Of a DNA stretch of 38,688 bases, positions 31,895-38,688 are shown piece after piece. The DNA lies in NCBI GenBank assembly GCA_023953905.1, contig JAMLJA010000029.1:1-38688 (forward strand), given 5' to 3'. A program made the position numbers and the translations under genes. The DNA comes from Rhizobiaceae bacterium. GTDB lineage: Bacteria > Pseudomonadota > Alphaproteobacteria > Rhizobiales > Rhizobiaceae. Below the pieces are notes generated by a model. It worked only from the letters and a program-made list of their open reading frames with translations. It was not told where the DNA came from and did no database searches. The number at the start of each line of letters is the position of its first letter. The first letter of the stretch is position 1.

Positions 31895-33542
31895 CTAGCT
31901 CAGGCGCACGCCATCGTCCAAACCCGGGATTGATCAGGCCGTAAATCGCAAGCAGCACCCCAATGCCCAGCAGGATCGAAAAGCCAGCAAATGCTTCGAT
32001 CAGCAAATAGCCAGCGGCGAGTACTGCAACGACCGCCGACATCCACCACAGATGCATACGAAGCCGCCGGTCGACACTTAGACGAATGGCGCCGTACACA
32101 AACACAAAACAGGTCGAAATAGCGACGAGAAGGCTGCTGTAGTGCGTCGGCCGTCGATAGCCGATCATGGCGCTCACGTCATTTCGTTCATAGAAGGCAG
32201 ACGACATATCGTCGACCAACCAGGCCACAATATTCTCTCCACTCGATGTCAGGTAAGCACTCTGGACCTTCATGCTTATGGCGATCAGGACCCCCAAAAC
32301 AGTACACCGAAAAAGCGTACGCATCACCCTGTGACCGGCAACATTGAGCTCGTGTTGATAGCCTACTTCCTGCAGACTACTCGCTGCTTCACTCGTTCGG
32401 CAAAGATCCTCTATTACCGTATAAAGCAGAATGAGGCCAACGAAGAACAGATAAAAGCAAAGGCACATGTACAGGTAAGCGAGTCCCGTGAATACGACCG
32501 CTTGGGGTACCGATATGACCTCCGGGCGCACAATCGCTAATGAGCCCCAATCCGTCGCATAGTCGCCACCACCATTCATCAACGGCATCAATGACACGCC
32601 GACCCATTGAAAAAGACCGGCGAACAACACACAAATCAAGAAAACTGCCCAATATGAGTACGAATAACATTCGACGTTGCGCTTCCAGGCATCGTCGCTC
32701 TCCAACCGGCCACCCTGTGAAACGAGCTTCACGCGACCCTCATTTTTCCAGAAGGCCATCAACTCGGTCACGAAGGCAAGAAACAGTGGCAAGAGCACCA
32801 TGAAGACAGACGTCCAATTTGCCGTCCAAAGAAACCCGACCTGCTTGATGACACCATCGGCCCGGCCATACGTCACGCTGTGAATTCCAAAAACATACGA
32901 CAGAAACCCAAGAGCGGTGATGCCTGCAAAAACCGACGCTGGTAAATTCAGGGGAGATCCGAGACTGAATAGTGCTTCCGATTTCCTCGCCAGACCAAAG
33001 CGCTGGCTCGACCCATTGGCGTCACTATCCTGTATCGACGCTGCCGAGTGCTCTGAACCATCATCAGAAGGCGCAGTCGGCGGCATATCTGGAACTGCTA
33101 GCGCGACGCCGTTACCGTTTCTCTTCCATTCTCGCCTCTTGGCCGACAACCTCGATTGCGCAGCACTAAGTTCCACCTGCCATTCGCTGGTTGCGACGGG
33201 GTCATCGCATCCAAAAATCCTCGCCAGCCAACGAATGTTGGCTGCGCTGACTCCCTTCTCATTCTCTTGAAACCAAAGCTGCACCGTTCGCAGATCGACC
33301 CCAACCGAATTGGAATCAATCTGTGAAATCGCCTCTGCAAGAAGCTCGGGCGTCCATGGGCCAGCAGGAAACCCGTCCTTGCCCGGTGGCCGACCCGCAC
33401 CTGCCGCCGCCAAGCGCTTGAACAATTCTTTGAAGTCACTCCCGTCTTTCGGCGGAGGCAGAAATAACTTTTCGTTCCTAAACAACGACTTATAGGCTCT
33501 GATTTCGTTCCATTTCGTAGGGCTTCGTATCCTATCGTGCAC
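31872..33542 (-). CDS. rcgA: RcgA-like membrane protein (putative transporter) with N-terminal HTH-like region
   Basis: A 556-residue protein. Seen: a cytosolic N-terminal part with a repressor-like segment SVGVDLRTVQLWFQENEKG and SAANIRWLARIFG (about 75-112), a Ser/Asp-rich linker (150-190), then about eight hydrophobic segments, among them SVFAGITALGFLSYVFGI, FMVLLPLFLAFVTELMAF, AVFLICVLFAGLFQWVGV, YLYMCLCFYLFFVGLILLY and LLVAISTCFVFVYGAI. It matches the RcgA family, which works with RcgR in control of conjugation. The start is GTG at 33542. The HTH-like N-terminus fused to membrane helices suggests a membrane-tethered regulator as well as or instead of a transporter. Confidence 0.82.
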   Translation of the reverse strand: MHDRIRSPTKWNEIRAYKSLFRNEKLFLPPPKDGSDFKELFKRLAAAGAGRPPGKDGFPAGPWTPELLAEAISQIDSNSVGVDLRTVQLWFQENEKGVSAANIRWLARIFGCDDPVATSEWQVELSAAQSRLSAKRREWKRNGNGVALAVPDMPPTAPSDDGSEHSAASIQDSDANGSSQRFGLARKSEALFSLGSPLNLPASVFAGITALGFLSYVFGIHSVTYGRADGVIKQVGFLWTANWTSVFMVLLPLFLAFVTELMAFWKNEGRVKLVSQGGRLESDDAWKRNVECYSYSYWAVFLICVLFAGLFQWVGVSLMPLMNGGGDYATDWGSLAIVRPEVISVPQAVVFTGLAYLYMCLCFYLFFVGLILLYTVIEDLCRTSEAASSLQEVGYQHELNVAGHRVMRTLFRCTVLGVLIAISMKVQSAYLTSSGENIVAWLVDDMSSAFYERNDVSAMIGYRRPTHYSSLLVAISTCFVFVYGAIRLSVDRRLRMHLWWMSAVVAVLAAGYLLIEAFAGFSILLGIGVLLAIYGLINPGFGRWRAPELGGDQSVS

Positions 33543-33934
33543 TCGCCCTCAATCAACGCTTTTATGAACTCGAAGTCTCTGAGTCGCGCGCTTCCAATCG
33601 CTGTGCATCTGCGCGGAACTGGCGACACTGGAGAATGTGAGCCTGCTTCGGCCCACCTGAAAAACAGAGTGAGATGTTGGCATCTCTCTCAATCACCCTG
33701 TCGACGGCCGTATTGTATCAGCCGATGTGACGCGGGCCATGGCAAATGGCGCCCCGACCGCAGTGCGAGGATGCTCGGTCATATTGCGTAAGGGGCAACT
33801 AACCCGCGAGCGGCTAACGGAATTTGTTGGGGCTGTCAGGAAGGGACGCAATGCCGTCCTAGACCCGAGTCGGACACCGATATCTTCCTGGATAAACGAA
33901 GATGATTGGATATCTTTTTCGGCACTGCGGAACG
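33543..33934. other. Gap upstream of rcgA and of the small plus-strand gene
   Basis: A 392-bp region between divergent genes. It should hold both promoters, but I see no strong -35/-10 pair. A plus-strand frame from 33727 to 34152 overlaps the better-supported gene at 33935 and changes to Cys/Arg-rich nonsense where they overlap, so it is not called, though its first 60 codons (LTRERLTEFVGAVRKG) could be a decayed gene. Confidence 0.4.
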
Positions 33935-34261
33935 ATGTCAACGAGCATTGCACGCCACAAAAGCGCGTATCAGGAAAGGATCGCGACCGAGGAACCGTCT
34001 GCATCGTCATGGAACCTTTTTCGTTATGCGGTGCTCATCTTCTTTCGCTGGCGCGAGAAGCGTGCTCTTTCCAATCTGATCAGACTTGCACCGGCAAACG
34101 CCGACGACGCCCGTCAGAAGCTTGTCTATCTGATGGCCGCGATGGTGGTTGATCCGGCCGCACTGGATGCAGTCGGCGTCGCAGACGCCATCAAAACGCT
34201 GAAACCCTTTGAAGAAGCACTGGCTCACTGCCTGAATAAACAGGGAACGCCGTCTCAATGA
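33935..34261 (+). CDS. Small unknown protein near the conjugation region
   Basis: A 108-residue protein starting MSTSIARHKSAYQERIATEE. Seen: an aromatic/basic segment SSWNLFRYAVLIFFRWREKR (about 26-45) that could be amphipathic or membrane-associated, then a helical region with DDARQKLVYLMAAMVVDPAA and a C-terminus FEEALAHCLNKQG. Codon use resembles neighbouring genes. I recognise no family. An in-frame ATG at 33902 would add 11 residues; the later start is preferred because GGAA lies 5 bases upstream. It converges on the Cys-rich secreted protein gene. Confidence 0.6.
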   Translation: MSTSIARHKSAYQERIATEEPSASSWNLFRYAVLIFFRWREKRALSNLIRLAPANADDARQKLVYLMAAMVVDPAALDAVGVADAIKTLKPFEEALAHCLNKQGTPSQ

Positions 34262-34331
34262 TCTGCCGCTATGACGCCCTGTGCCGAACCGTCAACTCAG
34301 GGTCAGGTGGCAACGGAAAACGCAGACATGT

Positions 34332-34817
34332 CTATTTGTGCAGATTGAACCAGCCTCGGGTCACCTTTCCATCGTCGGCGGAGATGTCGAAATAGTAGGG
34401 ATCGTCACGTATAGGACGTGGCGCCGTAACGGTCTGCTCGCAGCCGTCCCGCCGGCCGAAGCCGGATGGGCAGATATTGCGAACCTGGACGCAGAGGTCG
34501 TCTCGGCCACCACCGCGGTCCTGATGACTGGATCCGTCGCTCCACCCGGCAGGGCATTCGTCGTAAGCTTCATAGCCGGGCTTGCCGGTTCCGGCTTCAG
34601 GGCAGGTCGGCCACGAAAACCCCCAACTGCCCATCGCGGAAATCAACCGATACATCGGGGGGTGACATGCCGGCACGCCACGCCATGATGGATCCGAGGA
34701 CGATGCACACAGAAGCACCTCGCATCCCCATTCGCTGGCCTCGGCACGATCGGCCAACCAGAAACACGCCGCTGCCGAGAAGATCGCTGCCATTGAGGTC
34801 AGTTGGACAGAGTTCAT
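34332..34817 (-). CDS. Secreted Cys-rich protein of the conjugation region, unknown function
   Basis: A 161-residue protein with a likely signal peptide (MNSVQLTSMAAIFSAAACFW, cleavage near RAEAS) and nine Cys, in segments such as WGCEVLLCASSSDPSWRGVP, ACHPPMYRLI, FSWPTCPEAG, YDECPAG, DLCVQVRNICPSGF and DGCEQ. The Cys pattern suggests a disulfide-stabilised periplasmic protein. The start follows GGAG at 7 bases. It is the last gene of a four-gene minus-strand operon that diverges from virB1, so a role in mating-pore assembly or surface exposure is plausible but unproven. Confidence 0.8.
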   Translation of the reverse strand: MNSVQLTSMAAIFSAAACFWLADRAEASEWGCEVLLCASSSDPSWRGVPACHPPMYRLISAMGSWGFSWPTCPEAGTGKPGYEAYDECPAGWSDGSSHQDRGGGRDDLCVQVRNICPSGFGRRDGCEQTVTAPRPIRDDPYYFDISADDGKVTRGWFNLHK

Positions 34818-34838
34818 GGGACGTCTCCTTCGATCAGT

Positions 34839-35534
34839 CTAACGATCAGTCCGCGGGGGTCGCCTGCGCGCATCCTGGAAAGGCGGCGAGATTTCGCTTT
34901 CACGCTCGGCAAGCAGGTTGAAATCCGCGATCGGTCGGCGCGCCAGTGTCCGGTCGACAGCCTTGGCGCGCCATTCCGGCATATCGAGCACGTAGGTTGC
35001 CCACATGCCGTACCGCGCGGACATGGCGTAGTTCTGCCAGGTCAGGTACTCGGCCGGCGCGGCCACGTTCACCCGGGCCCAGCCAACCTTCAACATCTCC
35101 AGCGCGAGGTCTAGACTCCTCACGGTGCATCGGCCAAGTAGCGCACCGTCGGCGTCGTAGGCCTGGACCTGGCAATTGACCTCAGCGCTACCGACCGTGC
35201 GCTTCAACCATGCCTTCGCAAGCGGCCCGCACGGCACTGGCTTGGGGATCATGCTTTCGCCGTGGTGACGCGGATCGTAGGACCATTGCGGAAGCTCGCA
35301 GGCGTCGATCGAGGCGAGTCGCAGCTTGTGTCCACCCCTTGGAAACCAGAGCGTCCGGCCATCGATGACTGCGGTTCGGCCTGAAATTTTCGTTGTGGGG
35401 CTCGCGTAGGGGGCCGGTTCTGGCTCGACCGGAGAGTTTTCCTGGTCGCGCAGGGCATCCGCTGCATCAACTGGATAGGGCAGGGCGATCATTGCCAATG
35501 CGACCGTTATCGCCATAACGGTAGTTGACGTCAT
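34839..35534 (-). CDS. Secreted thermonuclease (SNase)-like protein, active-site-like residues retained
   Basis: A 231-residue protein with a signal peptide (MTSTTVMAITVALAMIALPY, cleavage near VDAAD). Seen: an SNase-like domain with ISGRTAVIDGRTLWF, HKLRLASIDACELPQW (Asp and Glu matching the usual IDAPE), the segment VQAYDADGALLGRCTV (Arg of the GR motif) and the C-terminal ARYGMWATYV. It starts at an ATGA overlap with the preceding gene. Of the three SNase-like proteins here it best keeps catalytic positions, so it may still cut DNA or RNA in the periplasm. Three such genes beside a T4SS suggest a role linked to DNA passage or entry. Confidence 0.82.
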   Translation of the reverse strand: MTSTTVMAITVALAMIALPYPVDAADALRDQENSPVEPEPAPYASPTTKISGRTAVIDGRTLWFPRGGHKLRLASIDACELPQWSYDPRHHGESMIPKPVPCGPLAKAWLKRTVGSAEVNCQVQAYDADGALLGRCTVRSLDLALEMLKVGWARVNVAAPAEYLTWQNYAMSARYGMWATYVLDMPEWRAKAVDRTLARRPIADFNLLAERESEISPPFQDARRRPPRTDR

Positions 35535-36067
35535 GGCGATAACCTTTCGCTGATCGTGCTCTGGCCGAGCAGAATGGCGGGATGCTGGACGTCCGCGAAT
35601 TGCCAGAGACCGCTCCTCTTTTCCCGGGCGGCCTGTTCAGCAACCGCATAGGGAGCGTGGTAGGGCATGCCGCGCGCGTCGAGGGAGGCGAAGGCGAAGC
35701 CCGAGGAAATCATCAGATTGGCGAGGTCCAGCCGATCCCCGCCGATCGTTGCATAGCAGGACACAAAGATCGTCTCGGCCGATCGCGCAACCTGCGCGCA
35801 CAAAGGCGTCGTGTCCTTGATGTAGGCTGCAAGCACAGCCAGGGAAGCCTCGCCACAGTCGCGGCGAGCACCGGCCTTGTCGGTATAGAAGGTTCCGCGG
35901 AGGCAGGCCTGCACGCCGAAGAGCCGGAAGTGTCGTTCGCCGTCACGCCAGCTATCGCCACTTTCAAGCATCATCCCCGGTTTCAGTTCGAAGTAGCCCT
36001 CCGGTGGCGCCGCCGTTGCCGGCATGGGTGCGAGTACCAGCGCCAGGAGAAGGGCAGGGGACCTCAT
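35531..36067 (-). CDS. Secreted SNase-like protein, degenerate
   Basis: A 178-residue protein starting MRSPALLLALVLAPMPATAA, a clear signal peptide. An extension to 36259 would run inside the neighbouring gene and is rejected. Seen: SNase-like FRLFGVQACLRGTFY, where the usual IDAPE reads VQACL, then ASLAVLAAYIKDTTPLC, DRLDLANLMISSGFAFA and AREKRSGLWQF. The missing acidic residues imply loss of nuclease activity. ATGA overlaps on both sides couple it to its neighbours. Confidence 0.8.
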   Translation of the reverse strand: MRSPALLLALVLAPMPATAAPPEGYFELKPGMMLESGDSWRDGERHFRLFGVQACLRGTFYTDKAGARRDCGEASLAVLAAYIKDTTPLCAQVARSAETIFVSCYATIGGDRLDLANLMISSGFAFASLDARGMPYHAPYAVAEQAAREKRSGLWQFADVQHPAILLGQSTISERLSP

Positions 36068-36702
36068 TGCGCTGCGATCCTTGGATCGGCCCACATGCCG
36101 TAGCCTTTGCGACCGATGGCCTCGGCCTCGTTCAGATCGGTACGAGCCGGCGTTCCGTCCGGCTTTTTGGCGATGCGGTGGGTGCCCAGCGAGACCAGCT
36201 GCTCCTCGAACATGTCGATCGAGTCGAGGCTGCCCGGATAGTTGTAGTAACCGTAGCACGTCGCATCCTGCGCCTGCGCGCCGGTCTCACTGACAAAGGC
36301 CCGGCAATAGATCACCCGGGGAGACTGCAGGAGCGTCGCCAGACCCTGGTGAGCGTAGTCCTCGCAGGAGCCGGCAAAATCCTCCTTGAGGTTCACCATA
36401 TCCCCTTTGCAGGGTTCGATCCCGTAGAGATGGACCGTCAGATTGGCGTCGACGCGGAAATCGGTGGCGGAGATCGCGCGGAAGCCGGAGACCGAGGCGA
36501 AGCCTTTCTGACCTGTCACTTTCTGCTGCCCGTCATAGTACTCCATGATCAGCACGGTCTTTCCGGGTGCGGCGAGCGAACGGATATATGCCGCGTCGAT
36601 CGGCCCCGCCGCATGGGCTGGCAGGGACGCGTTGATCGCGACCAGGCAGAGCGCTGCTCGTCTCATCGGCTGTCGCCTCCAGGTTGTCATCTTGCTCGAC
36701 AT
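36064..36702 (-). CDS. Secreted SNase-like protein, degenerate, first gene of the operon
   Basis: A 212-residue protein starting MSSKMTTWRRQPMRRAALCL with a signal peptide ending near PAHAA. The start is set by a strong AAGGAGG; a longer frame to 36786 lacks one. Seen: VHLYGIEPCKGDM in place of the SNase VRLxGIDAPE, then LATLLQSPRVIYCRAF, ATCYGYYNYPG, and ARTDLNEAEAIGRKGYGMWA, the last matching the family C-terminus. Altered acidic residues suggest no catalysis. It diverges from virB1 across 110 bp, so both operons may share control. Confidence 0.78.
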   Translation of the reverse strand: MSSKMTTWRRQPMRRAALCLVAINASLPAHAAGPIDAAYIRSLAAPGKTVLIMEYYDGQQKVTGQKGFASVSGFRAISATDFRVDANLTVHLYGIEPCKGDMVNLKEDFAGSCEDYAHQGLATLLQSPRVIYCRAFVSETGAQAQDATCYGYYNYPGSLDSIDMFEEQLVSLGTHRIAKKPDGTPARTDLNEAEAIGRKGYGMWADPRIAAQ

Positions 36703-36744
36703 TGACCTGCCTCCTTCTTCATTGCAAGAAAAATCACAATCAAA

Positions 36745-36773
36745 TTGACATTGTTTTTTGACTCGCCTAACCA
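36745..36773 (+). promoter_or_regulatory. Candidate promoter for the virB operon
   Basis: TTGACA at 36745-36750 and TAACCA at 36768-36773 are separated by 17 bp in an A/T-rich tract, about 40 bp before the virB1 start. The -10 is poor, so confidence is low. Confidence 0.35.
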
Positions 36774-36812
36774 TTCCGACATCCACCGTTACAAGGCTTT
36801 GGATGCGAAACG

Positions 36813-37688
36813 ATGGCGACGCACGCTACAACACCCACGATAATACCGCTTCTGGTGGTGGCAATTCTCACGTGCATATCTGTCTCGCCCGTCAGATCAG
36901 CATTGGCATCCGACCTGTCCGCCCACACGGCGCTTCCACCAATTCGAACAAGCGAAAGTCGGCCACAGGATGGCGTTTTCTCACCTGCAGACAAAGTAGC
37001 CGAAGAACGCTGGGCGCGGCTTCCTGAAGATTATGTGGTCGGGGAGGACGGCCAGATCGTTCCCCAACACCACACCCCCGCGATCGTCGGAGGGCCTGAA
37101 ACCAACATCGTCGGGCTGGAGACGAAAGGCAATCATTTTGGTGGTGATCAGCTACGCGAAGTTCCTGAGTGCGGACCTTCGCCGGCAACGCCAGGGGAGA
37201 TCACCCGTCTCGTTATGGAGGCGGCGCAGCGGCACAAGGTCGATGTTGGCTTCGCTGTCGCTGTTGTGACGGCCGAGAGCCGGCTCGACCGACTGCGCAA
37301 CTCCCCGAAGGGCGCCCGCGGCCCGATGCAGCTCATGCCGGAAACTGCGGAACGGTTCGGTGTCGCCGATATCTGCGACCCGGAAGGGAACATCGATGGC
37401 GGCATCCGGTACCTGCGTGAACTGACCGACGAGTTCCGCAATCCTCTGCTGGTCGCGGCCGCATACAACGCCGGCGAGAAGACCGTACGCGAGCATGGCG
37501 GGATCCCCCCGTTCAAGGAGACGCTCGGCTACATCGCCGAGATCCTCAATATCCAGATGGGTATCGACGGGAGCAGCGCACGCAAACAGCGCGATGGCGC
37601 CGAAGCTGCTGAACGTCCTTCCAATGTCAGCGGGATCATCACGTTGCGCGAGCGTCGCCATTGGCTTGGCGGCGTCATGCATTTCTAG
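36813..37688 (+). CDS. virB1: VirB1-like lytic transglycosylase
   Basis: A 291-residue protein with an N-terminal signal/anchor (TIIPLLVVAILTCISVSPVR), a Pro-rich spacer and an SLT domain (about 125-255). Seen: VGFAVAVVTAESRLDRLRNS with the catalytic Glu, GARGPMQLMPETAERFGV, DPEGNIDGGIRYLRELTDEF and VAAAYNAGEKTV, the ordered goose-lysozyme-like motifs. It opens peptidoglycan for assembly of the type IV secretion channel. First gene of a rightward virB operon; virB2 follows after 12 bp. Confidence 0.92.
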   Translation: MATHATTPTIIPLLVVAILTCISVSPVRSALASDLSAHTALPPIRTSESRPQDGVFSPADKVAEERWARLPEDYVVGEDGQIVPQHHTPAIVGGPETNIVGLETKGNHFGGDQLREVPECGPSPATPGEITRLVMEAAQRHKVDVGFAVAVVTAESRLDRLRNSPKGARGPMQLMPETAERFGVADICDPEGNIDGGIRYLRELTDEFRNPLLVAAAYNAGEKTVREHGGIPPFKETLGYIAEILNIQMGIDGSSARKQRDGAEAAERPSNVSGIITLRERRHWLGGVMHF

Positions 37689-37700
37689 CCGGAGGTCGAC

Positions 37701-38036
37701 ATGAACAACGCATCCCAAGATTCCGCCGTGGCCACAGTCACAAAGCTGGTCGCGGTCCTCGCAGTCGTCAGCATCTGTTCGACGCTTGCAGGGCCGGCTT
37801 TCGCACAATCGACCGGAGCCTTCGCGCCGCTGGAAACCGCGGTTCAGATGATCGTGGATTTTATTACCGGCCCATTCGGTCGGCTGCTCGCGATCATTGC
37901 CGTCATCGCGCTCGGTTTCCTGGCTTTCGCCGGCCGCCTCTCCTGGTTCACGGCCGGCGCCGTTGTCCTCGGAATCGGCCTGGTGTTCGGTGCTCCGGCG
38001 ATCGTCGACGAGATGATCTCGGCCGTGGGGAACTGA
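37701..38036 (+). CDS. virB2: VirB2/TrbC-family pilin subunit
   Basis: A 111-residue prepilin with a long signal sequence (to about AFAQS, residue 37) and two hydrophobic segments, AIIAVIALGFLAFAG and FTAGAVVLGIGLVFGAPAIV, the pilin layout of VirB2/TrbC proteins. It forms the conjugative pilus. Ribosome site GGAGG upstream; the next gene begins directly after its stop. Confidence 0.93.
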   Translation: MNNASQDSAVATVTKLVAVLAVVSICSTLAGPAFAQSTGAFAPLETAVQMIVDFITGPFGRLLAIIAVIALGFLAFAGRLSWFTAGAVVLGIGLVFGAPAIVDEMISAVGN

Positions 38037-38039
38037 GTG

Positions 38040-38339
38040 ATGCTCGATCCTTCCGACGAGAAACCGCAGTTGACGCCGCTGGTCATCGGCCTGACTCGGC
38101 CTCCCATGATGTGGGGCATTCCGCTCAATGCCTTCTACATCATCGTCGGCGTCACGCTGATCGCCTTCCTGGTGAGCTCAAGCTTCTGGTCGGTTCTGAT
38201 CGCACCACTCATCTATCTCGCGCTGTTCGCTTTCTGCAGTCGCGACATCCGGATTCTCGACCTTGCGCAGGTCGTCGGTCGGCGGACACCACGAACGCCG
38301 AACCGGCTGTTCTGGCGCACCAACTCTTACGGACCATGA
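38040..38339 (+). CDS. virB3: VirB3-like inner-membrane protein
   Basis: A 99-residue protein with the VirB3 signature PLVIGLTRPPMMWGIPLNAF followed by two close membrane helices (YIIVGVTLIAFLVSS and WSVLIAPLIYLALFAF) and RDIRILD. It works with the VirB4 ATPase in pilus biogenesis. The ATG at 38040 has GGGGAA at a good distance; GTG at 38037 is an alternative. It ends in an ATGA overlap with virB4. Confidence 0.93.
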   Translation: MLDPSDEKPQLTPLVIGLTRPPMMWGIPLNAFYIIVGVTLIAFLVSSSFWSVLIAPLIYLALFAFCSRDIRILDLAQVVGRRTPRTPNRLFWRTNSYGP

Positions 38340-38688
38340 CCATGTTGAACGTCGTCGTCGAAGAACTGGGATTCGGGCGTGAGCGTCGGCGCGAGCGGGC
38401 GATGTCGACCCATATTCCCTATCTGCGCCATGTCGCGGATACCGTCATCGGCCTCGAAAGCGGGGCGATCCTGTCGGTGATCAAGCTCGATGGCCTGTTC
38501 TTCCAGACAGAGGACCAGGCCGAGCTCAATATGCGTGCAGCCGTAAAAAACACGATGGTCCGCGCGCTCGGCTCGAGCCGCTATTCGCTCTGGTCGACGG
38601 TGATCCGCAAGGAGGTCAAGCCCGCCATCGGTGGCGCCTATTCAGATCCGTTCTGCGATCTCCTGAACACGCGCTACATAGCGTCGCT
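38336..38688 (+). CDS. virB4: VirB4-like T4SS ATPase (partial, N-terminal 117 codons)
   Basis: The gene leaves the window at its right edge. The visible part, MTMLNVVVEELGFGRERRRE, then MSTHIPYLRHVADTVIG, SGAILSVIKLDGLFFQTED and YSLWSTVIRKEV, matches the N-terminal domain of VirB4/CagE ATPases. The Walker motifs lie outside. It overlaps virB3 by ATGA, confirming the operon order virB1-B2-B3-B4. Confidence 0.9.
   Translation, partial: MTMLNVVVEELGFGRERRRERAMSTHIPYLRHVADTVIGLESGAILSVIKLDGLFFQTEDQAELNMRAAVKNTMVRALGSSRYSLWSTVIRKEVKPAIGGAYSDPFCDLLNTRYIAS

Noticed and set aside
33727..34152. 141-codon plus-strand frame overlapping the small gene at 33935
   Set aside because: The overlapping frame at 33935 has better codon use and a more protein-like sequence; the tail of this frame becomes Cys/Arg-rich.
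34281..34688. 135-codon plus-strand frame
   Set aside because: Antisense to the signal-peptide-bearing Cys-rich protein, which has a good ribosome site and sits in an operon.
1..38688. CRISPR arrays, tRNA or rRNA genes, intact insertion sequences
   Set aside because: No regularly spaced repeats, no RNA-gene folds other than the riboswitch and ctRNA, and no transposase were recognised on either strand.

Overview
The window looks like part of a large repABC plasmid or chromid from an alphaproteobacterium of the Rhizobiales. The evidence is a complete repA-repB-repC cassette with its antisense RNA, an RHE_PE00001-type regulator next to a tyrosine integrase, an RcgA/RcgR pair, and the start of a VirB-type conjugation operon. 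Base composition is GC-rich throughout. No tRNA, rRNA, CRISPR array or intact insertion sequence was found.

Layout, left to right. (1) 1-1752: the 5' part of a class I ribonucleotide reductase alpha gene (minus strand) behind a complete cobalamin riboswitch. (2) 1970-8399: a two-gene minus-strand unit. It encodes a 1667-residue NERD-pseudokinase-kinase-SF1 helicase protein and a 479-residue unknown partner, and is probably an antiphage or anti-DNA system. (3) 8685-11626: a minus-strand operon for a ubiquitin-like conjugation pathway: a three-domain Ubl protein, an E2-like protein, a JAMM isopeptidase and a ThiF/E1-like enzyme, with overlapping or ATGA-coupled genes. (4) 11761-19198: a divergent plus-strand operon with an Xre/MbcA-type HTH protein, a RES-fold protein that has lost its catalytic Glu and Ser, a small zinc-ribbon protein, and an AddB-like/AddA-like nuclease-helicase pair. 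Operons 3 and 4 share one 134-bp control region with three GACT/AGTC-type palindromes spaced exactly 22 bp apart and overlapping both predicted promoters. (5) 19404-25189: a secreted phosphodiester-glycosidase-like protein, a second RES/Xre toxin-antitoxin pair, the RHE_PE00001-like regulator, an unknown gene and a tyrosine recombinase. (6) 25205-30385: a third RES/Xre pair directly behind repC, then repCBA with a ctRNA, a parS-like site and a repA operator. (7) 30857-33542: RcgR and RcgA, conjugation modulators. (8) 33935-38688: a small unknown gene, a minus-strand operon of secreted proteins (three SNase-like, one Cys-rich), and divergently virB1, virB2, virB3 and the start of virB4.

The most interesting part is 8685-19198. 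Sequence alone suggests that the ubiquitin-like operon and the Xre-RES-AddAB-like operon form one co-regulated system rather than a defence operon beside an unrelated toxin-antitoxin module. The same 11-bp word (AAAGCGGACAT) lies in the intergenic gaps on both sides of the kinase-helicase unit and again at the far end of the Ubl/AddAB block, as if marking module boundaries. Plasmid maintenance (repABC plus a TA pair), defence modules and conjugation genes together describe a self-transmissible plasmid with a defence cargo.
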